Assembly (NCBI GenBank): GCA_003648125.1
Contig: QMOE01000027.1
Location: 1 to 11,151 of the forward strand
Source of the DNA: Chloroflexota bacterium
GTDB lineage: Bacteria > Chloroflexota > Anaerolineae > B4-G1
DNA length: 11,151 nucleotides
Reading direction: 5' to 3'
Of this stretch, positions 6,102 to 11,151 are shown in pieces. The notes below the pieces were generated by a model. It saw only the letters and a program-made list of their open reading frames with translations. It was not told the DNA's origin and ran no database searches. The position numbers and the translations under genes were made by a program. Within the stretch, counting starts at the first letter, position 1, and every line of letters starts with the position of its first letter.

Positions 6102-6191
6102 GGGTGCGTTTCATTTCGGTTAGAAGTAGACGCGGTTTCCATACCGCGCGCTATGGAAAGCGCGCCTACCCAACTCATTTGAAACACACTC
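6102..6191 (+). repeat. 90-bp palindromic dispersed repeat, copy C
   Basis: Third copy, between the thrS stop and the infC promoter. It begins GGGTGCGTTTCATTTCGG and ends GAAACACACTC, with the central hairpin at about 6125-6170 (two mismatches in the stem). A 9-bp direct repeat TCAAATCAT lies on each side (6091-6099 and 6190-6198), which would be the target-site duplication if the mobile unit is 6100-6189. As the first stable hairpin after thrS it may also serve as its transcript end. Confidence 0.9.
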
Positions 6192-6215
6192 AAATCATAT
6201 CGGGCCGTCCACCTA

Positions 6216-8015
6216 TCAGAGCAAGCGCTTGTCCGCCACCGCTTCCTGCGCCAGTACCAGGAACTCGTCCACAGACATTGCGCCGGGTTTGTCTCCATCC
6301 CGTTTCCGCAGATTTACCTGCCCCGCCTCCATCTCTCGATCTCCAATGACGAGCATATAGGGTACTTTTTGCATCTGGGCGTCGCGGATTTTGGCCTGCA
6401 TGCGGTCGTCGGAGACATTGACCTCAGACCGCAGACCGGCTTTTCGTAACCGCTTCTCTACAGAGCGAGCATACTCCACGTGGCGGTCGGCGATGGGGAT
6501 GAGCACCACCTGCACCGGACTCAGCCAGACGGGGAAGGCTCCGCCATAGTGCTCCACCAGCACGCCAAAGAACCGCTCCAAACTTCCCAACAGCGCCCGG
6601 TGAACCATATAGGGCCGGTGTTCCTTGCCGTCCTCGCCGACGTAGGTCATGTCGAACCGTCCCGGCAAGTTAAAGTCGAACTGGATCGTCGTGCATTGCC
6701 AGGTGCGATTGAGCGCATCCTTGATCTTGATATCAATCTTGGGGCCGTAGAATACCGCCTCGCCCTCCATGCGCTCGTAGGGTATGTCCCGCGCCTCCAG
6801 CGCCTTGACCAACGATGCTTCGGCCTGCTCCCACATCGCGTCCTCGCCGGCGTACTTTTCCGGCTTGTTGGGGTCGCGCACGCTCAGTTCGATTTTGAAC
6901 TCTTCAAAGCCAAAACCGCGCAGCAGAGCCAGGCTGAAATCCAGCACACGCAGGATTTCGTCCTCGATCTGCTCCGGCGTGCAAAAGATGTGGGCATCAT
7001 CTTGGGTAAAGCCACGCACGCGCAGCAGGCCGTGCAGCGTACCGCTGCGCTCGTAGCGGTAGACCGTACCCAGCTCGGCCCAACGCAAGGGCAAATCGCG
7101 GTAGGAGCGCATCCGCGACTTGTAGATCAGAATGTGGAACGGGCAGTTCATGGGCTTGATGTAATACTCCTGCCCGTCAATATCCATCGGGGCGTACATA
7201 CCCTCTTTGTAAAAGTCGAGATGCCCCGAGGTCTCCCACAGTTGTGCTCGCCCGATGTGCGGCGTAAAGACGATGTCGTAACCGCCCTCATAGTGCAACT
7301 TGCGCCAGTATTCTTCGATCAGGACGCGCATCTGCCCGCCCTTGGGGTGCCAGTAAGCCAGGCCCGCCCCACCCTCCTGGTGAAAGCTGACCAGGTCGAG
7401 TTGCTTGATCAGTTTACGATGGTCACGCTTTTCGACCTCTTCCAGCCAGTGAAGATGTTTCTTTAACTGTTTTGCGGTCTTCCAGGCCGTGCCGTAGATG
7501 CGCTGGAGCATGGGCCGCCGCTCGTCGCCGCGCCAGTAGGCTCCGGCGACGCTGAGCAATTTGATCGCGTCGGGCCTGATCTCGCGCGTGTTGTTCACGT
7601 GCGGCCCCCGGCAGAGGTCCACAAACGGGCCGTTCTGATAGATCGAGAGTTTGGGCGCTTCCTCCAGCGGCTCGCCGTACTCGTCCATCCCGGCGGAGAG
7701 AATGCCGTCAATCAGTTCCAGCTTGTAGGGCTGGTCGGCGAACAAGCGGCGCGCCTCATCCTCGTCAATCTCCTGGTAGACAAAGTCGTGTCCCTCGGCG
7801 ACGATCTCGCGCATGCGGGCTTGTATCTCGTCCAAGTCCTCCGGCGTCAGAGGGCGGGGGAGGTCAAAGTCATAGTAAAAGCCGTTCTCTATGGGCGGGC
7901 CGATGGCGATCTTGCCCTCGGGGAACTTTTCCAACACCGCTTGGGCCATCACGTGCGAAGCAGAGTGGCGCAGACGATACAGATAATCCTCTTGGCGATT
8001 GTGTTTCTCAGACAT
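6216..8015 (-). CDS. thrS: Threonine-tRNA ligase without TGS domain
   Basis: Charges tRNA-Thr with threonine and edits mischarged serine. The 599-residue product starts at once with the N2 editing domain: HSASH (His17, His21) and CRGPH (Cys135, His139) are its hydrolytic motifs. The class-II core follows with motif 2 (RYERSGTLHG, from 320), the zinc ligands Cys291, His342 and His472, and motif 3 (VHRALLGSLERF, from 471). The anticodon-binding domain starts near residue 500. The roughly 60-residue TGS domain that precedes N2 in E. coli is missing; because the editing and zinc residues are intact, this looks like a natural short form. The ATG at 8015 follows AGGAGG at 6-nt spacing. A further in-frame ATG at 8078 has no Shine-Dalgarno. 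Expression is controlled by the T-box upstream and possibly by coupling to the small ORF at 8008-8088. Confidence 0.96.
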   Translation of the reverse strand: MSEKHNRQEDYLYRLRHSASHVMAQAVLEKFPEGKIAIGPPIENGFYYDFDLPRPLTPEDLDEIQARMREIVAEGHDFVYQEIDEDEARRLFADQPYKLELIDGILSAGMDEYGEPLEEAPKLSIYQNGPFVDLCRGPHVNNTREIRPDAIKLLSVAGAYWRGDERRPMLQRIYGTAWKTAKQLKKHLHWLEEVEKRDHRKLIKQLDLVSFHQEGGAGLAYWHPKGGQMRVLIEEYWRKLHYEGGYDIVFTPHIGRAQLWETSGHLDFYKEGMYAPMDIDGQEYYIKPMNCPFHILIYKSRMRSYRDLPLRWAELGTVYRYERSGTLHGLLRVRGFTQDDAHIFCTPEQIEDEILRVLDFSLALLRGFGFEEFKIELSVRDPNKPEKYAGEDAMWEQAEASLVKALEARDIPYERMEGEAVFYGPKIDIKIKDALNRTWQCTTIQFDFNLPGRFDMTYVGEDGKEHRPYMVHRALLGSLERFFGVLVEHYGGAFPVWLSPVQVVLIPIADRHVEYARSVEKRLRKAGLRSEVNVSDDRMQAKIRDAQMQKVPYMLVIGDREMEAGQVNLRKRDGDKPGAMSVDEFLVLAQEAVADKRLL

Positions 8016-8088
8016 TGTTTTCCTCCTCAAAAGTGATCGGGTTTTCAGCGTGCCAGAACAACATAGTATCAGTTTCATCGTCGGTCAT
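8008..8088 (-). CDS. 26-codon small ORF overlapping the thrS start
   Basis: On the minus strand the ATG at 8086-8088 sits 8 nt after the GGAGG of a 10-base perfect match (GGAGGTGATC, 8092-8101) to the anti-Shine-Dalgarno end of 16S rRNA, stronger than the site of thrS itself. It encodes MTDDETDTMLFWHAENPITF followed by EEENNV and stops at TGA 8008-8010. It therefore overlaps the thrS ATG (8013-8015) by 8 nt in another frame, and the thrS Shine-Dalgarno lies in its last codons. Four of 26 residues are threonine. It lies between the T-box terminator and thrS, so it is transcribed only when the T-box reads through. It is probably a coupling or leader peptide. No family is recognised, and translation is inferred from the ribosome-binding site and overlap only. 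Confidence 0.6.
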   Translation of the reverse strand: MTDDETDTMLFWHAENPITFEEENNV

Positions 8089-8110
8089 TTCGATCACCTC
8101 CCTCACATAC

Positions 8111-8140
8111 AAAAATCCCCCACGCCCTGGGGCGCGGGGG
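8111..8140 (-). terminator. Regulated intrinsic terminator of the thrS T-box
   Basis: Minus-strand hairpin CCCCCGCGCC, loop CCAG, GGCGTGGGGG (8117-8140; all pairs, one of them G-U) followed by ATTTTT (8111-8116). It lies 9 nt after the T-box box. Its 5' arm contains the C-run that can pair with the GGG of the T-box instead, which gives the antiterminator. Confidence 0.9.
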
Positions 8141-8371
8141 TTATTCCACGTGGTTCCACCCAAGTTCTACAGCGAGTCGCTGTAACACTCTGCGGCGGTA
8201 ACGAGCCGTACCGGGGTTCCATACTCTCACGCTCTCGTGATTTGAGGAACCCGCTCCCGGGGGGTTTTCCCGCCTATCCGGTCAAGGAGGCTCGCAGCCT
8301 ATGACCTCCTCTCTCTTGGACCTTCTTTGGACGGTACTCGTCCCGGTCAACGCTTTAGTATCCTAAGTTGT
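8111..8371 (-). ncRNA. Threonine T-box riboswitch (thrS leader)
   Basis: Transcribed leftwards from the promoter at 8378-8405. It contains the diagnostic T-box TGGGTGGAACCACG (8149-8162, minus strand), preceded by a perfect small hairpin ACAGCG-ACT-CGCTGT (8169-8183) as stem III. The Stem I region carries AGTA (8335-8338), AGAGAGAGGAGG, GGCTGCGAGCC and lower-stem arms CCGGG (8342-8346) and CCCGG (8257-8261). Just inside that lower stem is GAAAACC, so ACC at 8263-8265, a threonine codon, is the likely specifier; its exact register is inferred. Uncharged tRNA-Thr would pair with ACC and with the T-box bulge and stabilise the antiterminator, letting transcription reach thrS. Charged tRNA would leave the terminator at 8111-8140 to form. 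Confidence 0.92.
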
Positions 8372-8377
8372 ATCACA

Positions 8378-8405
8378 ATTATAGCCTGGTTGCATTTATT
8401 GTCAA
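8378..8405 (-). promoter_or_regulatory. Consensus promoter of the T-box/thrS unit
   Basis: Minus strand TTGACA (8400-8405), 16-bp spacer, TATAAT (8378-8383): both hexamers match the sigma-70-type consensus exactly. Start of transcription is expected near 8371, giving a leader of about 355 nt to the thrS ATG. Confidence 0.88.
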
Positions 8406-8636
8406 CTGGATGTTGATGAATGCTTGTCATTTACTGGACTCTGGCAGATTTCGGGTTTGAACAAGCACAAATCGCTATGATACAAAGGAAATCGGCCCCT
8501 ACGGGGCACCAGGCTGGCAAAGCGAAACCAGGCACAAGGCATGCCGTCTTGGCTTTCGACAAGCCCACGTTCGCTCGATGGAGTGGTGCCGTATCAGTCG
8601 AATACAGGCGCCGTGATGAAACGCTGCGCGAAGCGC
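8406..8636. other. Non-coding stretch between the thrS promoter and the GT2 relic
   Basis: No gene is supported. On the minus strand there are two close CCTGGT strings (GTGCCTGGTTTCGC and CAGCCTGGTGCC) followed by a short GCCCCGTAGGGGC palindrome, and near 8620 an imperfect GCGCTTCGCGCAGCG hairpin. These look like fragments of dispersed repeats or debris next to the broken glycosyltransferase gene. Confidence 0.35.
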
Positions 8637-9093
8637 CTAGTTCAGCAGAAATTTACCGGCCCGGTCACGCGCCAGCTTCATCTGGTGAATCCCCTCGACG
8701 AGCAGATGCGACCAGTACCCCCAGCAGCGTGTCCCTCGGGCTGATGCTGAGTGGATGCCCGCTCCCCCCCCCTACCTGTGGATCATCGAACGGAGCCAGC
8801 AGCGGAGCCAGCGCATTCTCGTCCACGGCGACATCCCCGTCGCTGAGAACCACTGTCTCTCCTCGCGCTGCCTTTAATCCGGCGTTGACCGCAGTCGGTT
8901 TGCCGCGCTGGGGATCGGCCACGTGGAGCACAGCCGGATAGCAGGCAGCGTAATTGTCCACCACCTTGATTGTCTCCGGGTCGGGTGAGGCGACCAATAT
9001 CTCGGCCTCTGGGGGCAGCTGGGGCAGGAACCGTTCGATGGCCCGCCCTACCGTCCCTGCTTCACGGAAGGCGGTGATGAGTATACTGAGCAT
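8637..9093 (-). pseudogene. Truncated, frameshifted family-2 glycosyltransferase
   Basis: The N-terminus is a clear GT-A glycosyltransferase-2 start: MLSILITAFREAGTVGRAI, then VADPQRGKPTAVNAGLKAA and VVLSDGDVAVDE, where DGD is the metal-binding DxD-type site. After SPRDTLLG the frame changes: with one G removed from the GGGGG run near 8725 the protein continues GYWSHLLVEGIHQMKLARD, then RAGKFLLN, and stops at TAG 8637-8639. Even when repaired it has only about 150 residues, half or less of a normal enzyme, so the 3' half is lost. A run of nine G (plus-strand C 8764-8772) encodes GGG where relatives have varied residues and marks another homopolymer change. The ATG at 9093 sits 7 nt after a TATAAT box. 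Confidence 0.75.
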
Positions 9094-9100
9094 AGAGTGG

Positions 9101-9128
9101 ATTATAGACGATGCCGCGATCAAGTCAA
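9101..9128 (-). promoter_or_regulatory. Leaderless-type promoter of the broken glycosyltransferase
   Basis: Minus strand TTGACT (9123-9128), 16-bp spacer, TATAAT (9101-9106), then 7 nt to the ATG at 9091-9093. The distance is the same as at recD2, and there is no Shine-Dalgarno, so the transcript would be leaderless. The promoter seems intact although its gene is broken. Confidence 0.65.
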
Positions 9129-9210
9129 ATCCTTTCCCGCGCAAGACCACCTATCAGCCAAAAGTTACTACCGTGAGATTGTACACCCCCATCGAGTGAC
9201 GTTCGTTAGC

Positions 9211-9238
9211 TTGACGGGCTTTTTTTTAGGGGTATAAT
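9211..9238 (+). promoter_or_regulatory. Promoter of the arsR operon
   Basis: TTGACG (9211-9216), 16-bp spacer with a run of eight T, TATAAT (9233-9238). Transcription should begin near 9246, about 42 nt before the arsR start codon. Three AATAT strings at a 16-bp period begin in the -10 box. Confidence 0.8.
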
Positions 9239-9274
9239 ATGCACCGTGCTGAATATGCAATGAGTCGAATATAG
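9235..9274 (+). promoter_or_regulatory. Possible ArsR operator: AATAT repeats with 16-bp period
   Basis: TAATATGCA (9235), GAATATGCA (9251) and GAATATAG (9267) recur at exact 16-bp steps from the -10 box towards the arsR start. ArsR-type repressors usually bind AT-rich imperfect palindromes at this position, so these are candidate half-sites. The arrangement is a direct repeat, which is unusual for the family; function is inferred from position only. Confidence 0.4.
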
Positions 9275-9287
9275 CCAGGAGCGTGCG

Positions 9288-9659
9288 ATGGAGAAAGACT
9301 CGTATCGGCAAGCAACCCAGTTGTTTCACATGCTCTCTCACCCGGCCCGGCTGCACATCCTGGACGAGCTGCGGCGGGGCGAAGCCTGCGTCTGCCACCT
9401 GCAGGCCCTCCTGGGCCGGCCGCAGCCCTACATCTCCCAGCAGTTGCAGGTGCTGCGCAATGCCGGGGTGATAGAGAGCCGCAAAGTTGGCCAATTCGTC
9501 TACTACCGGCTGGCCGACCCACACGTAGGGCCGATACTGGAGGAGATGCTGGGGCCGGCGGGGGAGGCAGATTATCTTCCGGCCTGCGCCTGCCCGCGCT
9601 GCCAGGAAGAAGAAGCGGTGTTGCCCTCATGCAACGTCCCTGCTATGGAGGTCGAGTGA
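9288..9659 (+). CDS. ArsR/SmtB-family metalloregulator with extra cysteines
   Basis: A 123-residue winged-helix repressor that should leave its operator when it binds a metal or metalloid. The core runs from LFHMLSHPARLHILDELRRG through the recognition helix PYISQQLQVLRNAGVI to the wing GQFVYYRLAD. The motif EACVCHL (Cys34, Cys36) is the alpha-3 thiol pair typical of ArsR/CadC sensors of As(III), Sb(III), Cd(II) or Pb(II). The C-terminal tail adds Cys100, Cys102, Cys105 and Cys115 (CACPRC, then C), enough for a second metal site. The ATG at 9288 follows GGAG (9278-9281). It is the first gene of a four-gene operon with its own strong promoter and probably controls it. The ligand is not settled by sequence. 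Confidence 0.9.
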   Translation: MEKDSYRQATQLFHMLSHPARLHILDELRRGEACVCHLQALLGRPQPYISQQLQVLRNAGVIESRKVGQFVYYRLADPHVGPILEEMLGPAGEADYLPACACPRCQEEEAVLPSCNVPAMEVE

Positions 9660-9660
9660 A

Positions 9661-9876
9661 ATGACGCCACCCAATCACACCAAAGGCCAACCGGTGCAGT
9701 GCGCCTGCATGACCGATGCCTTTGCCGCGCTGCCACCGGAACTGCGGCCGCGGCCCAAGAAAAAGAGCAGCCTGCGCAAGGTGACCTGCCCCGGCTGTGG
9801 GCTGGTTTATTGGACTAACAGGGAGACAGACCTGTGTATGGAGTGCGAGAAAAAAGGCCTGGCGGCTCGCACATAG
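9661..9876 (+). CDS. Small CxC plus zinc-ribbon protein of unknown function
   Basis: A 71-residue soluble protein that I do not recognise as a named family. It has a CAC pair (Cys14, Cys16) and a ribbon-like set CPGC (Cys43, Cys46) and CMEC (Cys59, Cys62), with a basic linker RPKKKSSLRK between them. The four ribbon cysteines suit one Zn(II); the CxC could bind another thiophilic metal or take part in thiol exchange. It starts 1 bp after the arsR stop, and its GGAGG lies inside the arsR end, so the two are translationally coupled. Encoded between a metal sensor and a redox protein, it may be a metallochaperone or adaptor of the cassette (inference). Confidence 0.8.
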   Translation: MTPPNHTKGQPVQCACMTDAFAALPPELRPRPKKKSSLRKVTCPGCGLVYWTNRETDLCMECEKKGLAART

Positions 9877-9899
9877 AAAATTTCGCCGAGGAGGCATCT

Positions 9900-10178
9900 A
9901 TGCTCAACATCAAAGTTCTGGGGTCCGGCTGCGCGGCCTGTAACCAGGTCGAACAGCAGGCGGTGACGGCGCTAGAAGCGCTGGACGGGGAAGGCCCGGC
10001 ACTGGAAGCGACCATCCTGCACGTGACCGATTACGGCGAGATTATGAAATACCCCGTCATGTTCACCCCGGCCCTGGTAGTGAACGAGAAACTGGTCTGC
10101 GCCGGGCGCATCCCGACCGTGGAGGAGACGGCCGCCTGGCTGCGGGAAGCGCTGGACGGAGATGAGGCGGAAAAATGA
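9900..10178 (+). CDS. Thioredoxin-like redox-active disulfide protein
   Basis: A 92-residue thioredoxin-fold protein of the Thioredoxin_3 (MTH895/TM0996-like) group. It starts LNIKVLGSGCAACNQVE with a CxxC active site (Cys11, Cys14), has the cis-proline segment FTPALVVNEK (Pro57) and a helix at the end. Members often stand next to DUF318 permeases and ArsR regulators, as here, and are thought to reduce or hand over the thiophilic substrate. The ATG at 9900 is chosen because GGAGG (9890-9894) precedes it; an open frame further upstream overlaps the zinc-ribbon gene without a conserved sequence. Its TGA overlaps the ATG of the permease gene (ATGA at 10175-10178). Confidence 0.9.
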   Translation: MLNIKVLGSGCAACNQVEQQAVTALEALDGEGPALEATILHVTDYGEIMKYPVMFTPALVVNEKLVCAGRIPTVEETAAWLREALDGDEAEK

Positions 10179-11151
10179 GCCCCGTCGTCGAATACGCCGT
10201 CATGCTGCTCCGCGCCGGCTGGATCGGGCTGCTGGATTACCTGGCCGCTCACGTGCTTCTGTGCCTGGTACCGGCATTTTTCATCGCCGGGGCGTTGAGC
10301 GCTCTCGTCCCCAAAGAGACGATCACCCGCTACCTGGGGCCACGGGCCAGCAAGTGGGTCTCTTACCCGGCCTCGGCGGTGGGTGGATTCGTGCTGGCAG
10401 TCTGCTCCTGCACCATCCTGCCGCTCTTTGCCGGCATCTGGAAACGCGGGGCGGGGCTGGGGCCGGCCATCACCTTTCTCTTTGTCGGCCCGGCGATCAA
10501 CATCCTGGCCCTGGCCTACACCGGCGCGGCCATCGGGATGGACATCGCCATCGCCCGCGTCGTCCTCTGCATCATCTTTGGTATCGGCATTGGACTGATT
10601 ATGGCCTGGCTGTTCGGGGACAAGACCGGCGCGCAAGAGGACGCCGGGCTGTTCAGCCAGCGGGCGCAGGTCAACCCGGCCGTGTGGTGGCTCTTTGGTC
10701 TGTTGATCGGCGTCCTCGTCGTTGGCACGCTCCAGGTGGATCTGCTGACCCGCGCCTGGTTCTCGGTCACCCTGCCGTTTGACATACCGGCGGGGCTGCT
10801 GGCATCCCTGGACGGGATGCACCTGGATTTGCGGGGCGCGGCCTTGATTTTGATGCTGCTGCTGATCACGCCGGCCGCCTGGCTGGGCCTGAGAAACGTG
10901 ATGAAAGGTTTTACCGGCTGGACGTGGGCCTCACTGGGGTTGGTGGCGGTGACGTTGCTCATCGCCGCGCCGCAGGTGGGGACCGGCGGCAGCCTGGCGA
11001 TAGGCTTCACGGGCCGCTTCCTGGGCGAGGCGGTGCTGTTGGCGGCGGTGGTCGTGGCGGCGCGCGGGCTGGAGCGTCACCTGCTGGCGACCTGGCTGTG
11101 GGAGACGTACAAGTTTGTCAAGCAGATTTTCCCGCTCCTGGTGGTGGGCGT
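10175..11151 (+). CDS. DUF318 (ArsP-type) permease, 3' end outside window
   Basis: Partial; the first 325 residues are visible. It is a multi-helix inner-membrane protein of the PF03773 permease family, whose studied members include ArsP, an exporter of trivalent organoarsenicals. The family signature is clear near residues 78-112: AVCSCTILPLFAGIWKRG, then AGLGPAITFLFVGPAINILA; the CSC pair is a likely thiol site for the substrate. About seven or eight hydrophobic segments can be counted. The last visible residues (YKFVKQIFPLLVVG) resemble the start of the second repeat half. The ATG overlaps the stop of the thioredoxin-like gene. With the ArsR regulator first in the operon, export of a metalloid or thiophilic metal is the natural reading; the substrate is unproven. 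Confidence 0.9.
   Translation, partial: MSPVVEYAVMLLRAGWIGLLDYLAAHVLLCLVPAFFIAGALSALVPKETITRYLGPRASKWVSYPASAVGGFVLAVCSCTILPLFAGIWKRGAGLGPAITFLFVGPAINILALAYTGAAIGMDIAIARVVLCIIFGIGIGLIMAWLFGDKTGAQEDAGLFSQRAQVNPAVWWLFGLLIGVLVVGTLQVDLLTRAWFSVTLPFDIPAGLLASLDGMHLDLRGAALILMLLLITPAAWLGLRNVMKGFTGWTWASLGLVAVTLLIAAPQVGTGGSLAIGFTGRFLGEAVLLAAVVVAARGLERHLLATWLWETYKFVKQIFPLLVVG

Noticed and set aside
6480..7466. 328-codon plus-strand open frame opposite thrS
   Set aside because: Antisense shadow of the well-conserved thrS catalytic region, with no recognisable protein signature.
8076..8078. In-frame ATG 21 codons upstream as the thrS start
   Set aside because: No ribosome-binding site precedes it, the added residues match nothing in ThrRS, and the ATG at 8015 has AGGAGG at ideal spacing.
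10031..10822. 263-codon minus-strand open frame opposite the thioredoxin-like and permease genes
   Set aside because: Rich in G, D, Q and P with no domain pattern, as expected for the reverse of GC-rich membrane protein codons.

Overview
The window reads as GC-rich chromosomal DNA from a free-living bacterium, most likely a member of the Chloroflexota (Anaerolineae-like). That placement is inferred from the mix of a class-I T-box in front of thrS, a thrS-infC-rpmI-rplT cluster, promoters whose -10 box sits 7 nt before the ATG (leaderless mRNAs), and many short palindromic dispersed repeats. No sequence search was possible.

Layout. Positions 1-253 hold a 90-bp palindromic repeat and a nested palindrome. 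These lead into psuG (271-1122, +), a pseudouridine-5'-phosphate glycosidase with all four known active-site residues. A relic of a transposase lies antisense at 1122-1271. Next comes a YvlD-like four-helix membrane protein (1316-1687, +) and a 61-residue PspC-domain protein (1696-1881, +), a pair known together from the envelope-stress yvl operon of Bacillus. A second 90-bp repeat and a second nested palindrome fill 1894-2245. RecD2 helicase (2497-4737, +) follows, apparently read from a leaderless promoter.

The translation block is on the minus strand, in transcription order: a strong promoter (8378-8405), a threonine T-box riboswitch (8111-8371), a previously unannotated 26-codon small ORF (8008-8088) that overlaps the start of thrS, thrS (6216-8015), a third 90-bp repeat, a near-consensus promoter (6066-6094), infC, rpmI and rplT. 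infC has no ATG, GTG or TTG start that would keep its conserved N-terminus. It appears to start at an AUC codon 8 nt after GGAGGT, the rare-start arrangement used for IF3 autoregulation. The terminator of this operon is written into the last codons of the convergent recD2 gene.

Right of thrS lies a truncated, frameshifted glycosyltransferase-2 pseudogene (8637-9093, -). From 9211 to the window edge is an intact plus-strand operon: promoter, ArsR-family metalloregulator with extra C-terminal cysteines, a small CxC plus zinc-ribbon protein, a CxxC thioredoxin-like protein, and a DUF318/ArsP-type permease cut by the window end. This looks like a metal or metalloid (arsenic-type) sensing and export cassette with a redox helper.

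The most notable items are the AUC start of infC, the translationally coupled small ORF between T-box and thrS, three 90-bp copies of one hairpin element (one flanked by a 9-bp direct repeat that shares four bases with the infC -35 box), two nested palindromes, and the cysteine-rich ArsR operon.
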